Positions 51,919-60,731 of a stretch of DNA of 64,000 bases are shown here, piece by piece. The number at the start of each line of letters is the position of its first letter. The first letter of the stretch is position 1. Source of the stretch: Nesterenkonia sp. LB17 (GTDB lineage Bacteria; Actinomycetota; Actinomycetes; Actinomycetales; Micrococcaceae); assembly GCF_022565915.1 (NCBI RefSeq), contig NZ_JAJOYX010000004.1, positions 1 to 64,000 of the forward strand. Reading direction: 5' to 3'. Both the position numbers and the translations under genes were made by a program. The notes below the pieces were generated by a model. The model saw nothing but the letters and a program-made list of their open reading frames with translations, was not told the DNA's origin and did no database searches.

Positions 51919-53564
51919 CCGCACCGATGAGCCTGACCCTGTTCTGCCTGGGCGCTGTGGTGCTGGTTCCGCTGCTGGCCAGCGCGCTGAGCGTGCTGCT
52001 GGGCTCGGTGGCGCGGCGGGTCCTGGGCGTGATCACCTCTGCGGCGGTGCTCGGCCTGAGCACCCCGATCCTGGTCCAGGTCACCTCCGGGCAGACCCTC
52101 GAGCTCGCCCTGGGCGGCTTCGAGTCCCCGCTGGGCATCACCCTGCGCGCCGACGGCCTCTCAGCCCTGTTCCTGGCGATGACCGCCGTGGTCGGCGCGG
52201 TGGTCAGCTGCTATGCCGCCGCGCGCCCCGCCTCCACCGGGAAGCGGCTGGTCCCAGGCACACCGGACCGGGATGCGGACAAGCAGCATCACCGTCACAC
52301 GGAGCCCCCCGGAGTCTGGCGCGCGGGTCACGCCGGTTTCTGGCCGCTGTGGCTGGGCTGCTGGTCCGGGCTCAACGCCGTCTTCCTCTCCGGGGACCTG
52401 TTCAACACCTATGTCGGGCTGGAGCTGGTGGGACTGACCGCGGTGGCGCTGGTGGCCCTCGGCGGCCGTGACGCCTGGCCCGCGGCGCTGCGCTACCTGT
52501 TCATCGCGGTGCTGGGCTCGCTGCTGTTCCTCATCGGGGTCGCGCTGATCTACTCGGTGACCGGCACCCTGGACATCATCGACTCCGGCGAGATCATCAC
52601 CGGGCTCGCCGCCGAGGACGACGCCGACCTCGCCGCCGTCGTGCTGGCGCTGTGCCTGATCAGTCTCGGCCTGGCGCTGAAGGTGGCCCTGGTGCCGCTG
52701 CACCGGTGGCTGATCCCGGCGCACTCCTCGGCCCCCAGTGCGGTCTCCCCGCTTCTCTCCGCGCTGGTCATCAAGGCCGCGCTGTTCGTGCTGCTGCGCG
52801 TCTGGCTGTGGGTCGCCGGTCCGCTGCCGGAGCTGGCGATCCTGGCCTGGGTGCTGGCCGGGATGGGCGCCGCCGCGATCCTGGTGGGGTCGGTGATGGC
52901 GCTGCGGCAGACCCGGCTCAAGCCGCTGATCGCCTACTCCACCGTGGCCCAGGTCGGATACTGGTTCCTGCTGCTGCCGCTGCTGCTGGACCCCGAGACC
53001 AGCGCACTCGAAGGCCAGCCGGGCACCACGTTGGACGACGGCGCGGTGCTGGCGGGCGCGCTGAGCGGCACCGTGGCGCTGGCCCTGGGGCACGGGCTGG
53101 CCAAGGCCAGCCTCTTCCTCTCCGCCGGGCACCTCAAGGACCTCTACGGCACCGATGAGATCGCAGATCTGCGCGGCGCCGGCCGGGCACACCCGATGCT
53201 GGTCATGAGCATGGGTCTCAGCGCGGTGGGCCTGATCGGGCTGCCACTGTCCCTGGGCTTCTCCGGCAAGTGGCTGCTGGCCACCTCCGCCGTCGCCGCC
53301 GGACACTACTGGATGCTGGTGGTCCTGGTGGCCGGAACCCTGTTCAGCGCCGCCTATCTGCTCAAGGCGGTGGCTCCGCTGCTGGTGATGAGTGAAGACG
53401 ATCAGACCGAGCTGACCCTGCCGCAGGCCCAGACCCGCCCCGAAGACCCCACGCTGACCGGGAAGGCGCAGCTGGCGCCCTTCGTGCTGGGACTGCTCAC
53501 CGTGCTCACCGGATTCCTCGGCGTCTGGCTCACCGGGGTCCTGGAGGTGGGCGCCCCATGGTGA
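51915..53564 (+). CDS. mrpD: Mrp/NuoL-like proton-conducting subunit (first MrpD)
   Basis: 549 aa, about 14 helices. Antiporter-like subunit homologous to NuoL/M/N. Functional residues: the TM5-type Glu in YVGLELVGLTAVALVA, the Lys in LGLALKVALVPLHRWLIPAHSSAPSAVSPLLSALVIKAALF, and the Lys in ALGHGLAKASLFLSAGHL. Contains a His/Asp-rich loop inserted near residues 105-135. Start is GTG at 51915 (GTGA overlap with mrpC). Confidence 0.9.
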   Translation: MTAPMSLTLFCLGAVVLVPLLASALSVLLGSVARRVLGVITSAAVLGLSTPILVQVTSGQTLELALGGFESPLGITLRADGLSALFLAMTAVVGAVVSCYAAARPASTGKRLVPGTPDRDADKQHHRHTEPPGVWRAGHAGFWPLWLGCWSGLNAVFLSGDLFNTYVGLELVGLTAVALVALGGRDAWPAALRYLFIAVLGSLLFLIGVALIYSVTGTLDIIDSGEIITGLAAEDDADLAAVVLALCLISLGLALKVALVPLHRWLIPAHSSAPSAVSPLLSALVIKAALFVLLRVWLWVAGPLPELAILAWVLAGMGAAAILVGSVMALRQTRLKPLIAYSTVAQVGYWFLLLPLLLDPETSALEGQPGTTLDDGAVLAGALSGTVALALGHGLAKASLFLSAGHLKDLYGTDEIADLRGAGRAHPMLVMSMGLSAVGLIGLPLSLGFSGKWLLATSAVAAGHYWMLVVLVAGTLFSAAYLLKAVAPLLVMSEDDQTELTLPQAQTRPEDPTLTGKAQLAPFVLGLLTVLTGFLGVWLTGVLEVGAPW

Positions 53565-55111
53565 CCTGGCTCGAGCAGATGCCCGGGGAGCTCCTGCCCG
53601 CCATCCCGGTGGTGATGGTGCTGCTGTCGCTGACCGCCGCCGTCGCGATCTTCCCGCTGCCGGAGAACAGCGTGAAGCTGCGCGCCGGGATCAACCTCAC
53701 CGCCGCGGTGGCGAAGGTGCTGCTGATCATCGCCCTGGTCCCGGCCGTGGTGGCCGACGGCGCCCGGCCCGAGTTCTCCGCACCCTTCCTGCCGGGCATC
53801 GACCTGGTGCTGCGGGTGGACCCGCTGGCGCTGTTCTTCGCCGGGCTCTCCTCGCTGCTGTGGCTGCTGACCACCGTCTATGCCCTGGGATACCTGCGCG
53901 GGACGAAGAACAAGAGCCGCTTCTTCGGGTTCTTCAGCCTGTGTGTCACCGCCACGGTGGGCATCTCCTTCTCCGGGAACCTGGTCACCTTCCTGGTGTT
54001 CTACGAGCTGCTCACCGTGGTGACCTACCCGCTGGTGGCGCACTGGGGCACCCCCGCCTCGCTGCGGGCGGCCCGGATCTACCTGCGCTACGCCCTGGGC
54101 GGCGGACTCGCGGTGCTCATCGGAGTGGTCTGGCTGACCATGTACGTGGGCCCGGTCGACTTCGCCGACGGCGGCGCCGAGGGTGTCACCGAGCTGGTCG
54201 CCTCGAATCCGATGCCGGCGCTGCTGATCTTCGGGCTGCTCGTGGGCGGTCTGGGAGTCAAGGCCGCGCTGTTCCCGCTGCATGGCTGGCTGCCGCTGGC
54301 GATGGTCGCACCGGCCCCGGTCTCGGCGCTGCTGCACGCGGTGGCGGTCGTCAAGGCCGGCGTGTTCGGGATCGTGCGGGTGCTCCACGACGTCTTCGGG
54401 GTCGAAGCCGCCGCCGAGCTGGGGGTGCTCACCCCGCTGCTGATCCTCGCGGCGTTCACCATCCTCTATGGCTCCTATCAGGCGCTGCGCCAGCAGGAGA
54501 TCAAGAAGCGGCTCGCCTATTCCACGATCTCCCAGGTCAGCTATGTGGTGCTGGGGGTGGCGATGGTCAACGTGCTCGCCACCACCGGCGGGGTGGTGCA
54601 CCTGGTCCACCAGGGACTGATGAAGGTGACGCTGTTCTTCTGCGCGGGACTCTTCGCGGAGGTGATCCGCGCCCATACGGTGAGCCAGCTGCGCGGGGCG
54701 GGACGACGGATGCCGCTGACCTCGGCGGCGTTCACCGTGGGCGCCTTCGGCATGATCGGGCTGCCGCCGACGGCCGGGTTCATCTCCAAATGGCAGCTGG
54801 GCACCGGAGCGCTGGCCTCGGAGCACCCCTGGGTGCTGTGGGTGCTGGTGGGCTCCTCGCTGCTCAATGCGGCATATTTCCTGCCCGTGGTCTACGCGCT
54901 GTGGTTCGTCGATCCCGAGGAGGTGGAGCCCGAGACGCTGGTGAGCCGCGGATCCGACGCCTCAGATCCGCTGCGGGTCCGCGAGCCCAAGAGCCTGCTG
55001 ATCCCGGCGCTGATCACCGCCGGGCTGACCCTCTTCGTCGGGATCGCCGCCTCGCTGGCCTTCGCCCCGCTGCAGGTCGCCCGGTTCATCGCTGAGGGGG
55101 TGCTGGGCTGA
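53558..55111 (+). CDS. Mrp/NuoL-like proton-conducting subunit (second)
   Basis: 517 aa, about 14 helices, NuoL/MrpA-D family. Has FLVFYELLTVVTYPLVAHWGTP (TM5 Glu), GLLVGGLGVKAALFPLHGWLPLAMVAPAPVSALLHAVAVVKAGVF (residues about 225-270; Lys and His of the proton path) and LVHQGLMKVTLFFCAGLF. Overlaps the previous gene by 7 bp and the next by 1 bp (TGATG). Could act as the missing MrpA N-terminal half. Confidence 0.88.
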   Translation: MVTWLEQMPGELLPAIPVVMVLLSLTAAVAIFPLPENSVKLRAGINLTAAVAKVLLIIALVPAVVADGARPEFSAPFLPGIDLVLRVDPLALFFAGLSSLLWLLTTVYALGYLRGTKNKSRFFGFFSLCVTATVGISFSGNLVTFLVFYELLTVVTYPLVAHWGTPASLRAARIYLRYALGGGLAVLIGVVWLTMYVGPVDFADGGAEGVTELVASNPMPALLIFGLLVGGLGVKAALFPLHGWLPLAMVAPAPVSALLHAVAVVKAGVFGIVRVLHDVFGVEAAAELGVLTPLLILAAFTILYGSYQALRQQEIKKRLAYSTISQVSYVVLGVAMVNVLATTGGVVHLVHQGLMKVTLFFCAGLFAEVIRAHTVSQLRGAGRRMPLTSAAFTVGAFGMIGLPPTAGFISKWQLGTGALASEHPWVLWVLVGSSLLNAAYFLPVVYALWFVDPEEVEPETLVSRGSDASDPLRVREPKSLLIPALITAGLTLFVGIAASLAFAPLQVARFIAEGVLG

Positions 55112-56958
55112 TGCTGATCTCACCCCCTTCGCTCTTCTCACCGTCGCTGCTCATCGCACTGTCCCTGCTGACCCCGCTGGTCATCGTGCTGGTCCTCGGG
55201 CTCGCGGGACTGCTGCGCCCGCTGCAGGCGTTCACGCTTCGGCGCCGGCTGACCCTGTTCGCGCCGCTGGCCGTGGCCCCGGCGGTGCTGCTGGCGCTGC
55301 TGGCGGAACCCGGCTCCGTCGCTGAGACCGTCGAGGTGCCCTGGCTGCTCTTCGGGGCGCATTTCGGGGTGGACCTCTACGCCAGGCCGCTGCTGCTGAT
55401 CGCCGCGCTGCTCTACGGGGCCGCGCTGCTGTCGATCAGCTGGATCAAGCTGCGTGATGCGGAGCGGGGCTCGGGCGCGCTCTCGGCGTTCTTGCTGCTC
55501 AGCTTCACCGGCAACATCGGCACCTACCTCGCCGCCGACGCCGCCAGCTTCTATCTGGCCTTCGCGCTGATGAGCTTCTCCGCGGCCGGCCTGGTGATCC
55601 ACTACCGGACCCCGGCCGCGCAGCGCGCCACCCGGGTCTACCTGGTGATGTCGGTGCTCTCCGAGACCGCCATCCTGGCCGCGCTGATCCTGATGACCTC
55701 CGCCGGCGGGTTCCTGCTCGCCGAGGCCTCCGAGGCGGCAGGCACCGCGCACACCGGGTTGATCCAGGGGCTGCTGATCTTCGGATTCGGGGTCAAGGCC
55801 GGCACCGTCCCGCTGCATGTGTGGCTGCCGCTGGCCCATCCGGCCGCGCCGCCGGCCGCCTCGGCGGTGCTCTCCGGGGCGATGGTCAAGGCCGGGATGA
55901 TCGGCTGGCTGCGGTTCCTGCCCGAGGGCGAGACAGCCGGGGCGGTGCTGCTGACGCTGGCGCTGATCGGGGCGTTCGCCGCCGTCGCCGTCGGAGTCCT
56001 CCAGCATGATCCGAAGGTGGTCCTGGCCTATTCGACCATCTCGCAGATGGGGTTCATCACCGTGCTGGTCGCGGTGGGGCTGATGGTCCCCGAGCTGCGG
56101 GCCGCGACGTCGGCTGCCGCGGTCATCTACGCGGTCCACCATGGCCTCGCCAAGGGGGCGCTGTTCCTGGGGGTGCCGGTGGTCAAGCACTATGCCCGGG
56201 GTCGGACCGGGATCCTGGTGCTGCTCGGGATGCTCGGGGCGGGGCTGGCCGTGGCGGGGGCTCCGCTGACCTCCGGGGCCTTCGGCAAGTATGTGTCCAA
56301 GGAGGCGGTGAGTGGGATCGAGGTCCTCGGGGTGGGGCTGGATCTGCTGCTGCCGCTGGTCGCGACCGGGTCCACCCTGCTGCTGCTGCGCTTCGCCGTG
56401 GTGATCTGGGCGGCGGACCGTGATCCGCGCCGGCGGGCCGATGGGGAGCTGTTGTCCTGGCTGGGGGTCTGCGCGGCAGGGATCGTGGTCCCCTGGGTGA
56501 TCGGCGCCCGGTGGGTGACCGATCCGGTGCAGGCAGACGGCGTCGCCGTGCCGAGCTGGGAGCCGAGCACCCTGTGGGACGCGACCTGGCCGATCCTGTT
56601 CGGGATCCTCCTCGCGGCGCTGGTCTGGGGCGCGGCCCGCCGCGGGCTGCTTCCGGTGCGGCTGCGCGGCGAGACGACGCCGGCGGTCCCGCCCGGGGAC
56701 CTGCTGCTGGCGGAGGAGTCGCTGCTGCGTCGCGTCGGGGCTGCCGGCGGGTCGGCGCTGGATGGTGCACATGGGTTCACCACGTCCGCCGCCGAACGCT
56801 GGGGCAGCCTCTGGTCCGCCGCGGCGCAGCGGGGACGACGCGCAGTCTCCTGGGCGGAGGCTCGGCTGGGCGGCTGGGAGTCCACCGGCCTGATGCTGGT
56901 GGTGCTGCTGACCGTGGTCACGGTGGCCACGATGCTCGTGGCAGGGAGGTTCTCATGA
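55111..56958 (+). CDS. Mrp/NuoL-like proton-conducting subunit (third)
   Basis: 615 aa, about 15 helices. The NuoL-like core shows SFYLAFALMSFSAAGLVIHYRTPAAQRA, FGFGVKAGTVPLHVWLPLAHPAAPPAASAVLSGAMVKAGMIGWLRFL, and AVHHGLAKGALFLGVPVVKHYARG. In the TM5 position normally holding a conserved Glu (FYELL) this protein has FALMSFS, so the proton path may differ from the other two subunits. The C-terminal extension (about residues 500-615) includes one amphipathic stretch and a last membrane helix. Coupled to mrpE by ATGA. Confidence 0.85.
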   Translation: MLISPPSLFSPSLLIALSLLTPLVIVLVLGLAGLLRPLQAFTLRRRLTLFAPLAVAPAVLLALLAEPGSVAETVEVPWLLFGAHFGVDLYARPLLLIAALLYGAALLSISWIKLRDAERGSGALSAFLLLSFTGNIGTYLAADAASFYLAFALMSFSAAGLVIHYRTPAAQRATRVYLVMSVLSETAILAALILMTSAGGFLLAEASEAAGTAHTGLIQGLLIFGFGVKAGTVPLHVWLPLAHPAAPPAASAVLSGAMVKAGMIGWLRFLPEGETAGAVLLTLALIGAFAAVAVGVLQHDPKVVLAYSTISQMGFITVLVAVGLMVPELRAATSAAAVIYAVHHGLAKGALFLGVPVVKHYARGRTGILVLLGMLGAGLAVAGAPLTSGAFGKYVSKEAVSGIEVLGVGLDLLLPLVATGSTLLLLRFAVVIWAADRDPRRRADGELLSWLGVCAAGIVVPWVIGARWVTDPVQADGVAVPSWEPSTLWDATWPILFGILLAALVWGAARRGLLPVRLRGETTPAVPPGDLLLAEESLLRRVGAAGGSALDGAHGFTTSAAERWGSLWSAAAQRGRRAVSWAEARLGGWESTGLMLVVLLTVVTVATMLVAGRFS

Positions 56959-57497
56959 GCAGCTGGGTATTGGCCGGGGTGCTGCGCGCCGTGGTGCTGG
57001 GCGTCCTCTGGTGGGCGCTCTCCGGAGCCGGCGCAGACTACCTGATCTACGGGCTGGTCTCGGTGGCGCTGGCCACGGGGATGAGCCTGCTGCTGCTGCC
57101 GCCCTCCGCGCGGCGCTCACCGCGCGGCTGGCCTCGCCGGCTGGGATCATCGATCGTGCTGCTGGGCTGGTTCCTGGGGCAGTCGGTGCTCGGCGGACTC
57201 GATGTGGCACGTCGGGCGCTGGCCCGTCCGGTCGACATCGACCCCGACGTCGTCGTGGCGCCCTTTGCGCTGGAACCGGGTCATGCCCGCCAGCTCGCCC
57301 TGGCGTTGATGAACCTGATGCCCGGGTCCATGGTCCAACAGGTGGTCACCGCCGACGGTGAACCAGCGGACAACACCGCCGAGGGACCGGTCCTTCCATC
57401 TGCGGCGGTGCAGCTGCACACGCTCTCCCCCGCGCTCGACCCGGCGGACCAATGGGCCCGGCTGCAGCGCCGGGTCGGTGCCGCCTTCGGGGACTGA
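56955..57497 (+). CDS. mrpE: Mrp antiporter subunit E
   Basis: 180 aa. Two N-terminal helices (AVVLGVLWWALSGAGADYLIYGLVSVALATGMSLLLLP) then GWFLGQSVLGGLDVARRALARPVDIDPDVV and the cytoplasmic LALALMNLMPGSMVQQV domain, all typical of MrpE. Start at 56955 overlaps the third antiporter-like subunit by 4 bp; the open frame from 56511 is shadow. Last gene of the Mrp operon. Confidence 0.93.
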   Translation: MSSWVLAGVLRAVVLGVLWWALSGAGADYLIYGLVSVALATGMSLLLLPPSARRSPRGWPRRLGSSIVLLGWFLGQSVLGGLDVARRALARPVDIDPDVVVAPFALEPGHARQLALALMNLMPGSMVQQVVTADGEPADNTAEGPVLPSAAVQLHTLSPALDPADQWARLQRRVGAAFGD

Positions 57498-57604
57498 GGC
57501 TGGCTTCGCCCAGTGCGGTTCGCTTGGACAGTGAGGCTGGCTGATCCGGTGGAGCCGCGGCGCGCGGGCGCCCCTGCGCAGGTCTCGCTCGAGGTGTTTC
57601 ACCG

Positions 57605-57610
57605 TAGGGT
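57605..57610 (+). promoter_or_regulatory. -10 box of the 85-aa membrane protein
   Basis: TAGGGT, 7 nt before the ATG at 57618; leaderless arrangement. Confidence 0.45.
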
Positions 57611-57617
57611 TGATCGC

Positions 57618-57875
57618 ATGGCACGCCAAAAAGACGTCATCAATGGACTCTTGTTCTTCGCCCCGATCGGCATCGTGCTCTCCGCCATCCCACAGGCACC
57701 GGATTACACGGCGACCCTCGGCTGGGGACTGGCCCTGCTGATGGTGGGCACCGCCCTGGTCCTGGCGCTGCGCAGCGCCAAGGCCCAGCGGGACGGCAAG
57801 GCTCAGCAGAACGGCAAGGCCCAGCAGAACGGCGAGGCTCAGCCTGACGCTGAGACCCCGGACAAGGTCTACTGA
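57618..57875 (+). CDS. Small membrane protein with Gln/Lys repeat tail (85 aa)
   Basis: Not recognised as a named family. Two hydrophobic helices (about residues 8-25 and 32-52) are followed by a hydrophilic tail with repeated units of the form A-Q-x-x-G-K (AKAQRDGKAQQNGKAQQNGEAQ). The ATG at 57618 is supported by TAGGGT 7 nt upstream; the open frame from 57513 has no start signal. It lies right after the Mrp operon but has its own promoter. Confidence 0.65.
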   Translation: MARQKDVINGLLFFAPIGIVLSAIPQAPDYTATLGWGLALLMVGTALVLALRSAKAQRDGKAQQNGKAQQNGEAQPDAETPDKVY

Positions 57876-57884
57876 CCGCTGACC

Positions 57885-59102
57885 TCAGCCGACCAGTCGG
57901 TTCACGTTCTCGACCGAGAGCCCGTGGCCGGTGACCAGCGCGGAGGCTCCGAGCACCCCGGCGCGCGCCCTGGTCTGGGTGACCACGATGCGCAGGTGCT
58001 GGGTGGCCAGCGGCAGCGAGCGGGAGTAGACCGCCTCGCGGATCCCGGCCAGGAAGTGTTCCCCCGCCGTGGAGACCACCCCGCCGATCACGATGACCGA
58101 GGGGTTGAGCAGGTTCACGCAGCCCGCCAGCACCGATCCGACCTGCCGCCCGGCCTGGCGCACGGTGCGCAGAGCCTCCACGTCACCGGAGCGCACCAGG
58201 TCCAGCATCGCCGCATGGTGCGGCACGTCGAAGCCGCGCTCGCGCAGCTGGGCGGCGATCGCCGGCCCGGAGGCGACCGCTTCGAGGCAGCCCGCATTCC
58301 CGCAGGTGCAGGGTGTCGTGTCGCCGTCGGGGATCGCGATATGGCCGAGGTCCCCTGCCGCTCCCTGGGCGCCGTGCTGGAGCCGACCATCGCTGATGAT
58401 GCCGGAGCCGATGCCGGTGGCGACCTTGACGAACATCATGTTGGCCACACCCGGGTAGGTCACCGCGTGCTCCCCCAGGGCCATGGCGTTGACATCGTTG
58501 TCCACCATGATCGGCACCGGGAACCACTGGCGCAGATGTCCGGGAATGTCGAAGTGGTCCCAGCCCGGCATGATCGGCGGGCTCATCGGCCGGCCGGTGG
58601 CGAACTCCACCGGACCCGGTACGCCCACCCCGACACCGAGCAGGTCCTCGGGGCTGCGTCCCGTCTCCTGGAGGAGCTCCATGGCGATCGCGCCCACCGC
58701 GTCGAGCACCGCCACCGGGCCCCGGGTGATGTCGAGCTCCTGCTCCTTCTCCGCCAGCACCCGGGCCGCCAGGTCCGTCACGGCGATCCGCGCGTGGGTT
58801 CCGCCGAGGTCCACGGCGAGCACCGACCGGGCGTCGGGATTGAAGGCGAAGGTGCTCGGCGGCCGGCCCCCGGTGGAGGAGTTCTCCCCCGCAGGGCGGA
58901 TCAGCGAGGCATCCAGCAGCTCCTCCACCCGCGCGGAGATCGTGGATCGCGCGAAACCGGTCATCGCCGTCAGGTCTGAGCGCGTCCGCGGCGTCCCGTC
59001 CCGCAGGAGCTGGAACAACGCTCCCGCGCTGTTGGGAAGAGTGTTCCCCGCCGGCGCGAACGCCACGCTGTTCTGCTCATCGATCACGGAGAAGGAGGCC
59101 AT
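57885..59102 (-). CDS. ROK-family transcriptional repressor
   Basis: 405 aa. Winged HTH at residues about 25-80 (LTAMTGFARSTISARVEELLDASLI, wing GGRPPSTF), then a ROK sugar-binding domain: AVDLGGTHARIAV (ATP-type loop), VDNDVNAMALGEH, and the zinc motif CTCGNAGCLEAVASG with His ahead in LGHIAIPDG. Likely controls the divergent RbsABC-type operon. The ATG at 59102 has no clear Shine-Dalgarno; a weak -10-like TTTACT lies 6 nt upstream. Confidence 0.9.
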   Translation of the reverse strand: MASFSVIDEQNSVAFAPAGNTLPNSAGALFQLLRDGTPRTRSDLTAMTGFARSTISARVEELLDASLIRPAGENSSTGGRPPSTFAFNPDARSVLAVDLGGTHARIAVTDLAARVLAEKEQELDITRGPVAVLDAVGAIAMELLQETGRSPEDLLGVGVGVPGPVEFATGRPMSPPIMPGWDHFDIPGHLRQWFPVPIMVDNDVNAMALGEHAVTYPGVANMMFVKVATGIGSGIISDGRLQHGAQGAAGDLGHIAIPDGDTTPCTCGNAGCLEAVASGPAIAAQLRERGFDVPHHAAMLDLVRSGDVEALRTVRQAGRQVGSVLAGCVNLLNPSVIVIGGVVSTAGEHFLAGIREAVYSRSLPLATQHLRIVVTQTRARAGVLGASALVTGHGLSVENVNRLVG

Positions 59103-59173
59103 GGTTCAAGTAAACCACCCGGTGTTCAGTCAGAGTGAGTCCGAAAGTTTTACGTATTTAGTTTGACTTTTGA
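59103..59173. promoter_or_regulatory. Divergent control region of the ROK regulator and the Rbs-type operon
   Basis: AT-rich for this genome, with AAAGTTTTACGTATTTAG around 59142-59161 as the best operator candidate next to the ABC-operon promoter. Symmetry is poor, so the exact site is unresolved. Confidence 0.4.
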
Positions 59174-59203
59174 TTGACAGCCGACAGAAGTGCCCCCTAA
59201 ATT
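59174..59203 (+). promoter_or_regulatory. Near-consensus housekeeping promoter, leaderless
   Basis: TTGACA (59174-59179), an 18-nt spacer and TAAATT (59198-59203), then 7 nt to the ATG at 59211. This is the best -35/-10 pair in the window and fits transcription starting at the start codon. Confidence 0.75.
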
Positions 59204-59210
59204 TGTGAGC

Positions 59211-60731
59211 ATGGTCACACAAAATGGTGGGTCCGAGCTCCTCCGGATGCGAGGGATCATCAAGCACTTCCCCGGCGCCAAGGCCCTCGACGGCGTCGAT
59301 CTCGACATCCGGGCCGGTGAGGTCCATTGTCTGCTCGGTCAGAACGGCGCCGGGAAGTCGACCCTCATCAAGGTGCTCTCCGGCGCCCATCAGCCCACCG
59401 AGGGCGAGATCCTCTGGAAGGGTGAACGGGTCACCATCCCCACCACGATGGCCGCGCTGCGACTGGGCATAGCCACGATGTATCAGGAGCTCGACGTCGT
59501 CGACGGTCTCAGCGTCGCCGAGAACGTGTTCCTCGGTCACGAGCTCAGCTCGGGGGGCGTGCTGCGTCGGGCCACCGCCCTGGAGCGCACCCGCGACCTG
59601 CTCCGGCGCCTCGGTCACCCCGAGATCCCCGCCCAGCGCGAGGTCGGACGTCTGCCCGCAGCGGGGAAGCAGATCGTCTCGATGGCCCGGGCACTCTCAC
59701 ATGACGCGCAGCTGATCATCATGGACGAACCCTCCGCGGTGCTTGATCCCGAAGAGGTGGAGAACCTGTTCCGAGTGGTGCGAGCTCTCCGGGACGAAGG
59801 CGTGGCCGTGGTCTACATCTCACATCGCCTCGAGGAGATCCGCCGGATCGGAGACCGGATCACGGTGCTCAAGGACGGGCGCACCGCGGCCACCAGCCTC
59901 GAGGTCGAGGACACCCCCACCAGGGAGCTCATCGCGCTGATGACCGGGCACGAGGTCATCTCCGACTTCGGCGGCACCGCGATCGGAGCCACCAGCGATC
60001 AGCCGCTGCTCGAGGTCGACGGACTCAGCCTCGACGGAGTCTTCGAGCCGGTCTCCTTCGACGTCCGCCCCGGTGAGGTCGTGGGACTGGCCGGACTGGT
60101 GGGCGCGGGCCGCTCCGAGATCCTCGAAACCATCTACGGAGCCCGCCGCGCCACCGCCGGCGAGGTCCGGGTCAAGGGCAAGAAGCTGCGCCGCGGCTCC
60201 ATCGCCGATGCGGTCAACCACGGGGTGGGACTCGCCCCGGAGGAGCGCAAGAGTCAGGGCCTGCTCCTGGACGAGCCGATCTACCGCAACATCACCCTCT
60301 CCACGTTCGCCCGCTTCGCCCGATCCGGCCTGCTCAACGAGCGCGCCGAACGCACCGCGGCCCGCGAACAGGCCGAGGCGCTCCATCTCTCCCCCGCCGA
60401 CGTCCAGCGCAGCATCCGCACCCTCTCCGGCGGAAACCAGCAGAAGGCGATGCTCGCGCGCTGGCTCGTGCATGGGTGCGACGTGCTGCTGCTCGACGAG
60501 CCCACCCGCGGCGTCGACGTCGGGGCCCGGGCCGAGATCTACGGACTGGTCAGGGAGCTGAGCCGGCAGGGCACGGCAGTGCTGATGGTCTCGAGCGAGA
60601 TCGAGGAGGTCCTGGGACTCGCCGATCGAGTCCTCGTCGTCGCTGACGGCAGGGTCGTCCACACCGGAGCGACCAGGGACATCGACGAACACCAGGTGCT
60701 TGATCTTGTGATGGAAGGAGCTCACGGATGA
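59211..60731 (+). CDS. Sugar ABC transporter ATPase, two-domain (RbsA/MglA-like, CUT2)
   Basis: 506 aa with two ATP-binding cassettes. First: Walker A GQNGAGKST (residues 43-51), signature-region LPAAGKQIVSMARALS and Walker B LIIMDEPSAVLD. The second cassette has a degenerate Walker A (GLVGAGRSEI) and LSGGNQQKAMLARWL, VLLLDEPTRGVDVG, as in RbsA. The ATG at 59211 is chosen over the GTG at 59190 because a strong promoter ends 7 nt before it. Overlaps the permease gene by 4 bp. Substrate probably a pentose, hexose or inositol; the downstream oxidoreductase hints at inositol or a similar polyol. Confidence 0.93.
   Translation: MVTQNGGSELLRMRGIIKHFPGAKALDGVDLDIRAGEVHCLLGQNGAGKSTLIKVLSGAHQPTEGEILWKGERVTIPTTMAALRLGIATMYQELDVVDGLSVAENVFLGHELSSGGVLRRATALERTRDLLRRLGHPEIPAQREVGRLPAAGKQIVSMARALSHDAQLIIMDEPSAVLDPEEVENLFRVVRALRDEGVAVVYISHRLEEIRRIGDRITVLKDGRTAATSLEVEDTPTRELIALMTGHEVISDFGGTAIGATSDQPLLEVDGLSLDGVFEPVSFDVRPGEVVGLAGLVGAGRSEILETIYGARRATAGEVRVKGKKLRRGSIADAVNHGVGLAPEERKSQGLLLDEPIYRNITLSTFARFARSGLLNERAERTAAREQAEALHLSPADVQRSIRTLSGGNQQKAMLARWLVHGCDVLLLDEPTRGVDVGARAEIYGLVRELSRQGTAVLMVSSEIEEVLGLADRVLVVADGRVVHTGATRDIDEHQVLDLVMEGAHG

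Noticed and set aside
55138-56772. 544-aa open frame opposite the third antiporter-like subunit
   Set aside because: Gln/Arg/His/Asp-rich antisense of a hydrophobic gene; no start signal or motif.
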